From positions 1-64,000 of the forward strand of contig CBFDBJ010000008.1 in assembly GCA_965603015.1 (NCBI GenBank): DNA of 64,000 nucleotides. Direction: 5' to 3'. This DNA is from JAUWTJ01 sp965603015. Its GTDB lineage: Bacteria; Pseudomonadota; Alphaproteobacteria; M2410. The position numbers and the translations under genes were made by a program. Positions 41,266 through 49,801 of the stretch are shown here, piece after piece (within the stretch, counting starts at the first letter, position 1; every line of letters begins with the position of its first letter). Below the pieces are notes generated by a model. It ran no database searches, was not told the origin of the DNA, and saw only the letters and a program-made list of their open reading frames with translations.

Positions 41266-42276
41266 ATGACAGCAATTGCCAAAACCGGAAAAACCGTCAC
41301 CATTTTTGGAGGCTCGGGCTTTGTTGGCCGTCACCTGGTTCAGCGGCTGGCAAATGAAGGCTGGCGCATCCGTGTCGCAGTGCGCCGTCCGCATGAAGCG
41401 CAAGAGATTGGATCCATTGGCGATGTGGGCCAGCTCCAGATCGTGCAGGCCAATGTCCGTGATGTGGCCTCTGTTGCGGCAGCCGTGCAGGGCGCCGATG
41501 TGGTGATCAATCTGGTTGGTCTTCTTGTCCAGGGCGGCAAACAAAAATTCACAGCGGTTCACGCTGCCGGAGCGGGCAATGTTGCCCGTGCTGCCGCCAC
41601 CGCAGGGGCACGCCGCCTTATTCATATGTCTGCGCTGGGTGCTGAAAAAACGTCTGTCAGTGCATACGCACAGACAAAGGCAGCTGGCGAAGAGGCGGTT
41701 TTGGAGGCTTTCCCTTCTGCGACGATTATGAGGCCTTCGGTTATTTTCGGGCCAGCCGATGGATTTATTTCCCGATTTGCCGGTCTCGTTCGGATGATGC
41801 CGATTGTTCCTCTCATTGGCTCCGGAAAGACGCGCTTTCAACCGGTCCATATCAATGACGTGGTCGATGCGTTCATGGCGGCGGTCGGATCGAATGAGAC
41901 CAGAGGCAAGACCTATGAGCTGGGCGGGCCGGATGTCCTTACGTTGGCGGAGATTCTGCGCATGATGGCGCGGGATATGGGGCGACCCCGGCTATTTGTT
42001 CCATGGCCATTCTGGGCGACAAAGATCAATGCTTTTTTCCTGCAGATGCCGTACACGTTCCTGCGCATTCCGCCCTTGTTGACGGTGGATCAGGTCAAGT
42101 TGCTGCAATATGATAATGTGGCAGGTGTGTCGGGTGAACCAGGCGTTCTGACCATCAAAGACCTGGGCAAGGGTGCTGGTGCTGGTCAACTGGTGTCGCT
42201 GGAAGCGGTCTTGCCAGATTATCTGGTGCGCTTCCGCAAGTATGGCCAGTATGACGCGCGTCCTGCTACCCGCTAG
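41266..42276 (+). CDS. NDUFA9-like (complex I-associated) NAD(P)-binding SDR protein
   Basis: A 336-residue extended short-chain dehydrogenase-like protein with a Rossmann motif TIFGGSGFVGRHL (residues 12-24) and the typical NDUFA9 stretches RVAVRRPHEA, GADVVINLVGLL, RPSVIFGPADGF and FQPVHINDVV. It lacks a clear YxxxK catalytic pair in the normal position (SAYAQTKAAGE is present but shifted), as usual for this structural or assembly subunit of NADH:ubiquinone oxidoreductase. Complex I genes are not in the window. The ATG at 41266 has AGGGAAAG upstream, and the longer frame (41239) is rejected. It is convergent with uppP at 15 bp. Confidence 0.85.
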   Translation: MTAIAKTGKTVTIFGGSGFVGRHLVQRLANEGWRIRVAVRRPHEAQEIGSIGDVGQLQIVQANVRDVASVAAAVQGADVVINLVGLLVQGGKQKFTAVHAAGAGNVARAAATAGARRLIHMSALGAEKTSVSAYAQTKAAGEEAVLEAFPSATIMRPSVIFGPADGFISRFAGLVRMMPIVPLIGSGKTRFQPVHINDVVDAFMAAVGSNETRGKTYELGGPDVLTLAEILRMMARDMGRPRLFVPWPFWATKINAFFLQMPYTFLRIPPLLTVDQVKLLQYDNVAGVSGEPGVLTIKDLGKGAGAGQLVSLEAVLPDYLVRFRKYGQYDARPATR

Positions 42277-42291
42277 ACCATTTTCGCCGGA

Positions 42292-43086
42292 TCAAAAAAG
42301 AGTCAACAGGATGACGCCGAGGGTGACCCGGTAGATCACAAATGGCATGAAGCCAATTTTCTCGACCAGAGCCATGAAGAGCGCGATGGACGCGTAAGCT
42401 GCAGCAAATGACAGGGCCGCGGCGATTGCGGCAGTGCTCCAGGCGGTGTTGCTCGCGGCGCCACCCAGGTCCAGGGCTTCAAAGGTTCCTGATGCGACAA
42501 TGATCGGGATCGACAGAAGCATTGAAAAGCGAGCGGCCTCGGAACGGGTCATATGCAGGGCCCTGGCTGCTGTCATGGTAATGCCCGAGCGCGACGTGCC
42601 GGGTATCAGCGCCAAAGCCTGAGCAAGGCCGATGAAAATAACATCCTTCATGGACAGGTCTTTGACGGCGCGCTCTTTCGGGGGCCAGCGATCAGCGGCG
42701 TAAAGCACCAGGCCGAAGACAATTGAGGCAATGGCGATGACATTAATGGACCGCATCAGGTCATTCCATCCTGTCAGGCCGATCACGGCCCCTGCGATAA
42801 CCGCCGGGATGGACCCGATCACAAGAAAGTCGAGAAGACGCACATCGTCGGACATCTTGCGGCGAAAGAAGTCGGGCACGGCGGTGAGCAAAGATCCGAT
42901 ATCCTTGCGGAAATAGGACATGACAGCACCAAGCGAGCCCACATGGACGGCAACATCCATGACAACGCCCTGGTCCTCGAAATTTGTCAGTTGAGGCAGA
43001 AGTATGAGGTGGGCCGAAGAGGATATTGGCAAAAATTCTGTCAGCCCCTGGATGAGGGCAAGGAGCAAGAGCTGTTCTAGTGGCAT
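42292..43086 (-). CDS. uppP: Undecaprenyl-diphosphatase UppP (BacA type)
   Basis: A 264-residue protein with about eight membrane helices and both catalytic motifs: ALIQGLTEFLPISSSAHL (E17, residues 10-27) and LALIPGTSRSGITMT near residue 165. It removes phosphate from undecaprenyl diphosphate at the outer face of the inner membrane, recycling the lipid carrier for peptidoglycan and O-antigen; overproduction gives bacitracin resistance. The ATG at 43086 (AGGGA upstream) is preferred over a frame start nine codons earlier. It is one of three lipid-phosphate-type enzymes in the window, with the two PAP2/Aur1-like proteins, which belong to another superfamily. Confidence 0.95.
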   Translation of the reverse strand: MPLEQLLLLALIQGLTEFLPISSSAHLILLPQLTNFEDQGVVMDVAVHVGSLGAVMSYFRKDIGSLLTAVPDFFRRKMSDDVRLLDFLVIGSIPAVIAGAVIGLTGWNDLMRSINVIAIASIVFGLVLYAADRWPPKERAVKDLSMKDVIFIGLAQALALIPGTSRSGITMTAARALHMTRSEAARFSMLLSIPIIVASGTFEALDLGGAASNTAWSTAAIAAALSFAAAYASIALFMALVEKIGFMPFVIYRVTLGVILLTLF

Positions 43087-43188
43087 GTGAGGATATTCCC
43101 TGGCTCTTGTCATTTTGTATACTGCATATCCGGGATAGCGAAAAAGCAGCGAGGCTTCAAGAGCTGGTTTGCCAGACTTCCGGTCAAT

Positions 43189-43218
43189 AAAAAACCCGCG
43201 AGAGGTGGGTCTCGCGGG
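43189..43218 (-). terminator. Rho-independent terminator (minus strand)
   Basis: A 9-bp GC stem (43195-43203 with 43210-43218), six-base loop, then six T on the minus strand, 26 nt after the stop of the secretin N-domain gene. Confidence 0.9.
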
Positions 43219-43244
43219 CTTTCAAATCTCTCGGAAGGATCGGT

Positions 43245-43766
43245 CTACTTTGAGGCGGCGTCTATCTGACCCGCCCGTCCGCTCATTTCGCCATTTTGCT
43301 CGGTAAAGGTCACTGGGCCTTCGTCCGGTCCTGGCAGTCCCAGACGGTCACCTGGCAGCAGGACCCTTTCGCAACGCGGTGCACACGAGTAGGAAAAGAT
43401 ACCGGGGCCCCGGACATAGGTCACACTTCCTGCATTGGCGACCGAGGTAACGCGAACCCGCTTTGTCGCAATCGGCTTGCCGTCGCTGTCCAGTGCAATT
43501 ATATTTGTCACACCATACATCCGACCAACGACAAGAATGATCTTGTCATTGTGTACTGAAACATCAGCGATAGATGGGTTGGTTACCGCCACCGTTGTAA
43601 CCGGTTGATCCACAACGAAGACCTTTGATTCGTCTATTGGGACTTGAAGCTCGGCCGCACTGGCGGTGCCGCTTCCTGACAAGATCAGTGTAAGCCCTAA
43701 AGCAACCATCGTGAGCAGATGCCCGAGGATCGGCCCGGTAGTGCGATCTACGTTACGGTGTCCCAT
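43245..43766 (-). CDS. Stand-alone pilus secretin N-domain protein (CpaC N-terminal type)
   Basis: A 173-residue exported protein: a signal peptide at about residues 15-38 (hydrophobic, ending near ASAAE). It is followed by the pilus-assembly secretin N-domain pattern LQVPIDESKVFVVDQPVTTVAVTNPSIADVSV...LVVGRMYGVTNIIALDSDGKPI. The C-terminal 60 residues contain two cysteines in FSYSCAPRCERVL and no secretin ring domain. It is homologous to the N-terminal region of CpaC encoded in the adjacent operon. By inference it may help assemble or gate the CpaC secretin, like RcpB-type accessory proteins. It is divergent from the flp gene across a 475-bp AT-rich region, so both may share control elements. 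Confidence 0.75.
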   Translation of the reverse strand: MGHRNVDRTTGPILGHLLTMVALGLTLILSGSGTASAAELQVPIDESKVFVVDQPVTTVAVTNPSIADVSVHNDKIILVVGRMYGVTNIIALDSDGKPIATKRVRVTSVANAGSVTYVRGPGIFSYSCAPRCERVLLPGDRLGLPGPDEGPVTFTEQNGEMSGRAGQIDAASK

Positions 43767-43959
43767 GTCTTTTACTCCAACTCATTAAAGGCGCGAGGTC
43801 TTCCTCTTACGGGAGGATGCTAGCGAAAAAAAATGAATAAGCCCTAAAAGGGAGGGGGTGAATTTTCATGGTTTTATACTTGATTTATACTCGGCTATCC
43901 TTCTGTCTCGGGTCGGAGTGGTTTTCACCCTCGTCATGAATGCCAGTAAGATATTATGA

Positions 43960-43974
43960 TTAATGGTGTCTTGA
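43960..43974. promoter_or_regulatory. Imperfect CtrA-type site
   Basis: TTAA, then seven bases, then TTGA: 7/8 agreement with TTAA-N7-TTAA. It lies 17 bp before a perfect site. Confidence 0.35.
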
Positions 43975-43990
43975 AGGAAATCTAACTCGG

Positions 43991-44005
43991 TTAATCAAGA
44001 GTTAA
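43991..44005. promoter_or_regulatory. CtrA-type binding site (TTAA-N7-TTAA)
   Basis: Perfect spacing and sequence: TTAA TCAAGAG TTAA. CtrA controls pilA/flp and cpa genes in Caulobacter-related bacteria. It is 237 bp upstream of the flp start, so its activating role depends on a long leader or a distal position. Confidence 0.55.
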
Positions 44006-44241
44006 TCATGAGATCGAGTAAGTATAAATCTCTATTGTTGTAAGTATAATCATGCGATTAATCTAATATAATTCTAATTAATATAGTATATATATCGTTA
44101 TCGAAATATAAACCATTACATTTTACCATTTATTAATGAGGTGTCGGTAGTGTGACAGCCGTACGCGGTGGTCTGTCCATCCACAAGGGTAAGGCCTCGC
44201 GTCCATAGTGCTGTGTAGTAGATAGTAAGGAGTTCTAGAAC

Positions 44242-44400
44242 ATGACTTTTCTCAAAAATTTTCTGAATGACGAATCCGGTGCAACGGCTATTGAGTATGG
44301 CCTTATTGCTGCCGGCATTGCGGTCGCCATTATTACCGCTGTTGGTACTGTTGGTACGAAAGTTACTTCGACGTTCACCAGTGTAGCCGCTGGTTTGTAA
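44242..44400 (+). CDS. Flp/Fap-type pilin
   Basis: A 52-residue type IVb pilin precursor starting MTFLKNFLNDESGATAIEYGLIAAGIAVAI. The prepilin peptidase site is SG/ATAIEYG, with the Flp motif Glu and Tyr at positions 5 and 6 of the mature protein. The hydrophobic helix drives membrane insertion and fibre packing. The mature pilin is about 39 residues, at the short end for Flp. AAGGAG lies 9 nt before the ATG. A UUCG-loop terminator follows directly, so pilin mRNA can accumulate above the downstream assembly genes. It is processed by CpaA and exported by CpaF, TadB and TadC. Confidence 0.93.
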   Translation: MTFLKNFLNDESGATAIEYGLIAAGIAVAIITAVGTVGTKVTSTFTSVAAGL

Positions 44401-44431
44401 TCGAACGCAAGTTTGGCATTAAGTGCCTGGC

Positions 44432-44467
44432 AAGGGCGGGTCTTCGGATCCGCCCTTTGTTTTTTGT
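44432..44467 (+). terminator. UUCG-loop terminator/attenuator after the pilin gene
   Basis: An 11-bp stem (44432-44442 with 44447-44457, one G-T pair) closed by TTCG, then TTGTTTTTT. It separates flp from cpaA and downstream genes. Confidence 0.85.
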
Positions 44468-44659
44468 GCGTTGTAGATCTTGAGACGTGACCGGGAGCTC
44501 AACGTCAACCAATGCCCGCTCTGTCTGATCGTGAGCTGTATGCAGCGGGAACCGTTTTCCTGAGCTCATCCGCTAGCAAGATTTTCACTAAATTAACCGT
44601 TCCGTGTCAAGTTTCCAGCTTGAAGATCATGTGTGCTCGACAGCTTCAGAGGCCTGGAT

Positions 44660-45160
44660 ATGGAATTACTTCCTGTACTGATTTTACCGTTGTTACTGGT
44701 CATTGCTGCGATGAGTGATATTGCGACAATGACAATACCGAACTGGATTTCCGGGCTTCTCGTTGTGTCGTTTTTGCCGTTGGGGTTTGCGTTTGGAATG
44801 CCGATTGGTGATATTGTTGTGGCATCGGGTGTCGGGTTTGGATTTCTTTTGGCCGGGATGGCGTGCTTTGCTCTGGGCTGGATCGGTGGCGGCGATGCCA
44901 AGCTGATTGCGGCAACGGCTTTGTGGTTTGGTTGGCCAGCATCGCTGACCTTTATGTTCTGCACAATGTTATCGGGTGGAGCGGCAACGCTGGTGCTGCT
45001 GCTTTTCCGTTTTATGCGGGTTCCAGACCCTGTTTTGTCCGTGCCGTGGGTCGGGCGCCTGCACAGTACCAATGAAGCCCTGCCCTATGGCGTGGCGATT
45101 GCCGCCGGTGGGCTCATCGCGCTGCGTCAGTCTCCGCTCATCGATCTCATGGCCGGGTAG
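44660..45160 (+). CDS. cpaA: Prepilin peptidase CpaA/TadV
   Basis: A 166-residue polytopic A24-family aspartic protease. The two catalytic aspartates are visible: D20 in AMSDIATMTIPNW and D79 in GWIGGGDAKLIA (GxGD motif). It lacks the N-terminal methyltransferase domain of PilD, as usual for Tad systems. It cleaves the Flp prepilin after the SG site at the cytoplasmic face of the inner membrane. The ATG at 44660 has AGAGG upstream; a GTG nine codons earlier is in frame. It is the first gene after the pilin terminator, with a 219-bp gap before cpaB, in which no convincing gene is seen. Confidence 0.92.
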   Translation: MELLPVLILPLLLVIAAMSDIATMTIPNWISGLLVVSFLPLGFAFGMPIGDIVVASGVGFGFLLAGMACFALGWIGGGDAKLIAATALWFGWPASLTFMFCTMLSGGAATLVLLLFRFMRVPDPVLSVPWVGRLHSTNEALPYGVAIAAGGLIALRQSPLIDLMAG

Positions 45161-45379
45161 GTTCAACGGGTAAGCTCAAACGGGGAACAGGTTAAGAAAG
45201 TCTCACTTTGAAATCTAACATACTGAAGACCCGGTTTACTGAAATGGAACAGCTTGTTGTTAGTGTCAAATCAGGGTCGATGAAATGGTGTTGCGGTCAG
45301 GTGTGTTCCGGGTGCTCCATCTTCATCGATATAAGGGCCGCAATGGCCGGACTAAAAGACAGGATAAAGGGCAATTGTC

Positions 45380-46174
45380 ATGAACCTCGCGCGTATGATT
45401 GTAATGGGGATCGCGATACTGACAGCAGGGATGGCCGCATTTTTGGTCCGTTCAATGTCAACGTCGCAGGGACCGGCTAACGCTGCTCTGGAGCCCCAGG
45501 TAGTCGTTGTTGACACGACAGGTGTTCTTGTCGCCTCGCGTAACATCACCGTGGGCGAAACCATGGTCGCCAATGATTTTCGCTGGCAGACATGGCCAAA
45601 AGAGGCCGTACACCCCTCCTTCATTGTCCAGACATCGGATGTGGATGCCAGTAAAAACTGGATCGGCGCCGTCCTGCGCTCGCCGGTTGTTATCGGTGAG
45701 CCTCTGACAGGTCACAAGATGGTGCGTATTGGCGAGGGCGGGGTCATGGCTGCCATCATTCAACCGGGTATGCGCGGTGTTGGCATCAAGATTTCGGCGG
45801 AGACCGGCGCGGGCGGGTTCATTCTTCCCAACGACCGGGTCGACGTTATTACGACGTATAAATCCCGAGCCGACGGTGAGCGCTCGGATAATTTTACCGG
45901 TGAAACCATTCTTCAGGATGTCAGGGTGCTTGCTATCGATCAAACCTTCCGGGAAGAAGACGGTCAACAGGTCGTTGTCGGGCGCACCGCGACACTTGAA
46001 CTCTCATCGGAGCAATCTGAAGACCTTATTCTGGCTGCACAAATGGGTGAAGTTTCGCTCGTGCTGCGTAGCCTCGCCGGTGAAGGCGCGGGAGGCGGGC
46101 ATGTTGCCTTGAGCCGAAAATCCAAAAATCAGGTTGTTGTTGTTCGAAACGGTCGGGTATCCGGAAGCCGATAA
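45380..46174 (+). CDS. cpaB: Flp pilus assembly protein CpaB/RcpC
   Basis: A 264-residue protein: an N-terminal signal anchor (residues 1-24, RMIVMGIAILTAGMAAFLV), then a SAF/ChapFlgA-like beta-clip domain (VLVASRNITVGETMVANDFRW). The RcpC domain follows (IIQPGMRGVGIKISAETGAGGFILPNDRVDVI), with RTATLELSSEQSEDLILAAQMGEVSLVLRSL near the end. CpaB is a periplasmic component that works with the CpaC secretin and may bind peptidoglycan. An overlap-free short gap (10 bp) leads to cpaC. The start has AAAGGGCAATTGTC before it, a reasonable ribosome-binding site. Confidence 0.93.
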   Translation: MNLARMIVMGIAILTAGMAAFLVRSMSTSQGPANAALEPQVVVVDTTGVLVASRNITVGETMVANDFRWQTWPKEAVHPSFIVQTSDVDASKNWIGAVLRSPVVIGEPLTGHKMVRIGEGGVMAAIIQPGMRGVGIKISAETGAGGFILPNDRVDVITTYKSRADGERSDNFTGETILQDVRVLAIDQTFREEDGQQVVVGRTATLELSSEQSEDLILAAQMGEVSLVLRSLAGEGAGGGHVALSRKSKNQVVVVRNGRVSGSR

Positions 46175-46184
46175 AGGAATGATC

Positions 46185-47615
46185 ATGAGTGTACTGCGTA
46201 ATATCAAAATCGGTTTTGTCACATCAACCTTGCTCTGTTGTCTGATGGCTTCGGCTCAGGCGGAGCTGAAGGGCTCTGGCCGAACGCCTGAAAACATTAT
46301 GTTGGTCAAGATTGATGCCGGTGGAGAAGGACCGAAATCAGAAAATCTTATTCTGCCGCTTGACAAGGGTGCGATCATTGAATTGCCGGCAGATGCCCGC
46401 GATGTCATGGTCTCCAATCCCATGATTGTTGAGGCGGTCGTGCGTTCGCCGCGTCAGGTTTACATATTCAGCCGCCAGATTGGTCAGGCCAATGTTTTCA
46501 TTCTTGACGCAGCGGGCAAGCAAATTCTCAATCTAGAGGTCCAGGTCGAGCGTGATCTTGATGCTCTCCAGGCTATGGTCGATAGATTTCTTCCGGACTC
46601 TCGTGTGACGATCGAATCCATCAATGACAATATTGTGCTGTCTGGATTTGTCTCCAGCCCGGCAGCCTCTGAACAGGCTCGTGATCTGGCGGCTCGCTTT
46701 GTCGGTGATCCGGCGCGGGTCCTCAACATGGTCGCCATTGATACCAATGAACAGGTCATGCTCAAGGTTTCTATTGTTGAGATGCAACGCAATGTGTCGA
46801 AGCAATTTGGCGCTTCCTGGGGCGGCTCCTATCTTCAGAACGGAAGTACGAGCTGGGGTTTTGATAATCTCAATCCGTTCAGCCTGATCGGGAGCGCTCT
46901 GTCGAACACGGCAGCAACTTACACCTACTCGGGTCCAAGAGGCGAAGCTTCCGCTGTCCTGCGTATGCTCGAACGGGTCGGGCTGGTTCGCACTCTTGCA
47001 GAACCCACCTTGACGGCCATCTCGGGAGAGTCGGCCAATTTTCTGGCCGGGGGCGAATTCCCGGTTCCGACAGGCATCGACAGGGACGGTAATATCGTTG
47101 TTACTTTCCACCAGTTCGGTGTGGGTCTCGGCTTTACGCCGGTGGTTATGTCGGAAGGACGGATTTCACTCAAGATCTCAACCGAGGCCAGCGAGCTTGC
47201 CTCTGCCGGTGCGCTAAACTTTGGTGGAACGACAATTCCTTCATTGCGGGTGCGTCGGGCGGAGACGACTGTAGAACTGCCGAGCGGCGGCAGCATGGTC
47301 ATGGCCGGGCTGCTGCAGGAGGATATTCGTCAGAATATTGACGGTATTCCAGGTGCCAAGGATGTTCCCATTTTGGGTGCGCTGTTTCGCAGTCGCGATT
47401 TTGAAGCCAACGAAACCGAACTGGTTATCATTGTAACACCCTATCTGGTGAACCCGACCAATCGGGACAGGCTGGTTACGCCGGTTGATGGTTTTGCGGC
47501 GCCGAACGACCTTGACACCATTCTCATGGGGCGTCTCAACAAGGTTTATGGTGTCAGTGGTCAAGAAGTGTCCAAGCGCAACTGGCAAGGTCCGGTTGGC
47601 ATGATTGTACAGTGA
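46185..47615 (+). CDS. cpaC: Type II/IV pilus secretin CpaC/RcpA
   Basis: A 476-residue outer-membrane secretin. The signal peptide ends near ASAQA/EL. The N-domain (NLILPLDKGAIIELP to VQVERDLDALQ) is followed by a BON-like stretch (VTIESINDNIVLSGFV). The secretin core is VGLVRTLAEPTLTAISGESANFLAGGEFPVPT, VGLGFTPVV and LPSGGSMVMAGLLQEDIRQNIDGIPGAKDVPILGALFRS, a textbook secretin signature. It forms the outer-membrane channel for the Flp pilus. The ATG at 46185 follows AAAGGA with six bases between; an in-frame ATG two codons upstream lies too close to that site. cpaD follows after 11 bp. Confidence 0.94.
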   Translation: MSVLRNIKIGFVTSTLLCCLMASAQAELKGSGRTPENIMLVKIDAGGEGPKSENLILPLDKGAIIELPADARDVMVSNPMIVEAVVRSPRQVYIFSRQIGQANVFILDAAGKQILNLEVQVERDLDALQAMVDRFLPDSRVTIESINDNIVLSGFVSSPAASEQARDLAARFVGDPARVLNMVAIDTNEQVMLKVSIVEMQRNVSKQFGASWGGSYLQNGSTSWGFDNLNPFSLIGSALSNTAATYTYSGPRGEASAVLRMLERVGLVRTLAEPTLTAISGESANFLAGGEFPVPTGIDRDGNIVVTFHQFGVGLGFTPVVMSEGRISLKISTEASELASAGALNFGGTTIPSLRVRRAETTVELPSGGSMVMAGLLQEDIRQNIDGIPGAKDVPILGALFRSRDFEANETELVIIVTPYLVNPTNRDRLVTPVDGFAAPNDLDTILMGRLNKVYGVSGQEVSKRNWQGPVGMIVQ

Positions 47616-47626
47616 GGAGTGACGCG

Positions 47627-48337
47627 ATGTCTTTGAATAACGAAAACACGATGAGGTTGGTAGTGATGTTTGCTGCGGCCCTGTCACTATCAGCCTGTGG
47701 TTCTCTTCCCGTAACGTCCGATGGGCCGATGGTTACGCGACGCGGTCCGGTGGATAAATTTCCGATCCAGGTCGCGGATGAAAAAGAAGAAATTACCCTG
47801 GTCATTGCGCCGCATGTCTTTGCCCTCAGCCAGGCCGACAAAAACCGTGTTGCTCTGCTGGCTGAATCCTACAAGCATGTCGGGCACGGTGATATCTGGG
47901 TGGTTGCGCCGACGGGATCTGCCAATTCGGCCTCTTCGATAGGGGCCGCTGCGGAAATCGCAAAGGTTATGGTTGATCAGGGTATTCGCCCGACCTCAAT
48001 CAAAATGAATTCCTACCTTGCTGCCGAGACTGATGAAAGTGCGCCGGTGACAGTGCTCTTCAGACGGTATCATGCCTTCACAAGCAACTGTGGTCTGTGG
48101 AACCGGAATGTGGGGTTCACACCGACCAACCAGTCTTCGCCGAACCTGGGGTGCGCTACGCAGTCCAACCTGGCGACGCTGGTTGAAGATCCGCGGGACT
48201 TGATTGAGCCGACGCGCATAGATCCGGCAGATCCGGCACGACGGGCGATGGTTTTCGAAAATTACAGAGCCGGCAATGTGACGACCAGTGAGCGGTCAGA
48301 TCAGGAATCCGGCACTGTCAGTGACATCAGTGAATAG
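47627..48337 (+). CDS. cpaD: Pilus assembly lipoprotein CpaD
   Basis: A 236-residue lipoprotein, lipobox LSAC with the lipidated Cys at residue 24 (AALSLSACGS). The CpaD pattern follows: VTRRGPVDKFPIQV, VVAPTGSANSASSIGAAAEIAKVM, and a C-terminal FTSNCGLWNRNVGFTPTNQSSPNLGCATQSNLATLVEDPRDLI. The latter has the conserved CGxW...GCATQxNLA block. It is located in the outer membrane and associates with CpaC, stabilising the secretin. TGAGGAG lies upstream of the ATG; a frame start five codons earlier overlaps the cpaC stop. It is in the operon with cpaE after 27 bp. Confidence 0.93.
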   Translation: MSLNNENTMRLVVMFAAALSLSACGSLPVTSDGPMVTRRGPVDKFPIQVADEKEEITLVIAPHVFALSQADKNRVALLAESYKHVGHGDIWVVAPTGSANSASSIGAAAEIAKVMVDQGIRPTSIKMNSYLAAETDESAPVTVLFRRYHAFTSNCGLWNRNVGFTPTNQSSPNLGCATQSNLATLVEDPRDLIEPTRIDPADPARRAMVFENYRAGNVTTSERSDQESGTVSDISE

Positions 48338-48364
48338 AGCTAAAAACCAGAGTGGAAAGTAAGC

Positions 48365-49789
48365 ATGGCCAAAAATGTAGATAACTCGGCACCAGTAGAT
48401 GTTGATGTCGAAGATGTGTCAGAGCGCCAGGAACCTGCGCTTGATTTGCCGAGTCTGGATGATACCCCGATACGATCTGAAGCGATTCAGCCCGAAGCGG
48501 TCCTGGATGCCGAGTTTGATGATGTGTCCCGGCAGGCCCCTGTGGTGGAGCCACAGAGCTCTTCACCGAAAGTGAATACACCGCTTCAGGATCGTCCTGT
48601 ACCCCGCATCAGCATTGAGGCCTTTTGCAAGTCGCCAGAGAACGGGTCGGTTATGCAACAGGTTGCCAGTGATCGGCGGTTGTCCCGAGCGCATGTGACG
48701 GTTCACATGGGCGGTATTCAAGCTGCAGTGCAACACTTTTCTGTGACACCAACGCCCAACCTGATCCTCGTTGAAGCGACCCAGGACCATGACGCAATCT
48801 TCAAGGGTCTTGAGGAGCTGGCTGCCGTTTGTGATGCGGGTACCAAAGTCATTGTGATTGGCCAGGTCAATGATATCATTCTGTACCGCGAGCTCATTCG
48901 CCAGGGTGTTAGTGAATATCTGGTCGGCCCTCTTACTGTTCCACAGGTTATTGATGCCGTATCGACACTCTACGTCGATCCAGGTGCAACGCCGATCGGC
49001 CGTAGTCTCGTCTTTACCGGAGTCAAGGGTGGTGTCGGATCAAGTACTTTGTCGCACAATGTGTCCTGGTGTATTGCGGAACGCATGCTTCATGACGTGA
49101 CCCTCATCGACCTTGACCTGCCATTTGGTACAGCTGGCCTCGACTTCAATGAGGACCCGGCTCAGGGCGTCGCCGATGCGTTGATTGCGCCGGAACGTCT
49201 TGATGATCAATTGCTTGATCGCCTGCTTGTCAAATGTTCCGAGCATCTCAGTTTGTTTACGTCGCCAGGTGTTCTCGACCGCGACTTTGAACTTGAGTCA
49301 TCGGCTTTTGAAAATGTTCTGGACAGAGTTCGCTCAACGGTACCCTGCATGGTCGTTGATCTGCCGCACATCTGGGTGCCCTGGACCCGGCATATCCTTT
49401 TGACAGCTGATGAGATTGTCATCACGGCAACACCGGATCTTTCCAGTCTCAGGAATACCAAAAATCTGGTCGACCTTCTAAAACAATCCCGGACATTTGA
49501 TAACCCGCCGAAGCTTGTGCTGAACCAGACAGGTGTCGCCAAGCGGCCAGAGATATCCGAGAAGGAATTTGCCGAGGCTGTTGGTGTGCCAGTTGTGCTT
49601 TCGGTGCCGTTTGAGCCGCAGTTGTTTGGAACAGCCGCCAACAACGGCCAAATGGTCGCTGAAATGAAGCCCGATAGCAAGGTGACGCAAGGTTTGATCA
49701 GCCTTGCCGGATTGCTCACGCAGCGTGAACCTGTTGAGCAAAAGACCTCTACGCTTCAGAAGTTTATGGCCCAGCTCAAGGGAAAGTAA
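48365..49789 (+). CDS. cpaE: CpaE/TadZ-family pilus localisation ATPase
   Basis: A 474-residue protein. The acidic, Pro-rich N-terminus (about 85 residues) is followed by a receiver-like domain (VTPTPNLILVEATQDHDAIF to EYLVGPLTVPQVIDAV, about residues 120-205). The ParA/MinD-like ATPase begins with a deviant Walker A, K221-GGVGSST-T228; the second lysine of KGGVGKT is replaced by Ser, usual in TadZ. LIDLDLPFGTAGLDF is Walker A', and later CMVVDLPH fills the Walker B region. CpaE places the pilus machinery at the pole and binds CpaF. The start has GTGGAAAGTAAGC before it. 12 bp separate it from cpaF. Confidence 0.92.
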   Translation: MAKNVDNSAPVDVDVEDVSERQEPALDLPSLDDTPIRSEAIQPEAVLDAEFDDVSRQAPVVEPQSSSPKVNTPLQDRPVPRISIEAFCKSPENGSVMQQVASDRRLSRAHVTVHMGGIQAAVQHFSVTPTPNLILVEATQDHDAIFKGLEELAAVCDAGTKVIVIGQVNDIILYRELIRQGVSEYLVGPLTVPQVIDAVSTLYVDPGATPIGRSLVFTGVKGGVGSSTLSHNVSWCIAERMLHDVTLIDLDLPFGTAGLDFNEDPAQGVADALIAPERLDDQLLDRLLVKCSEHLSLFTSPGVLDRDFELESSAFENVLDRVRSTVPCMVVDLPHIWVPWTRHILLTADEIVITATPDLSSLRNTKNLVDLLKQSRTFDNPPKLVLNQTGVAKRPEISEKEFAEAVGVPVVLSVPFEPQLFGTAANNGQMVAEMKPDSKVTQGLISLAGLLTQREPVEQKTSTLQKFMAQLKGK

Positions 49790-49801
49790 TTACGGGGATT
49801 T

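Larger units (their letters stand above)
43767..44241. other. AT-rich divergent regulatory region of the pilus locus
   Basis: A 475-bp stretch with no gene, much richer in A+T than the genome around it, especially 44010-44130 (TATATATA and AATTAAT runs). It contains two CtrA-type sites near 43960 and 43991. It probably carries divergent promoters and may attract a xenogeneic silencer or MucR-like protein; that is inference. Confidence 0.6.

Noticed and set aside
41095..41850. Minus-strand frame opposite the NDUFA9-like gene
   Set aside because: The plus strand has a full SDR motif set and a ribosome-binding site; the antisense frame has none.
45208..45480. 90-codon frame between cpaA and cpaB
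   Set aside because: Overlaps the cpaB start, has no family pattern, and the Cys-rich translation looks random.
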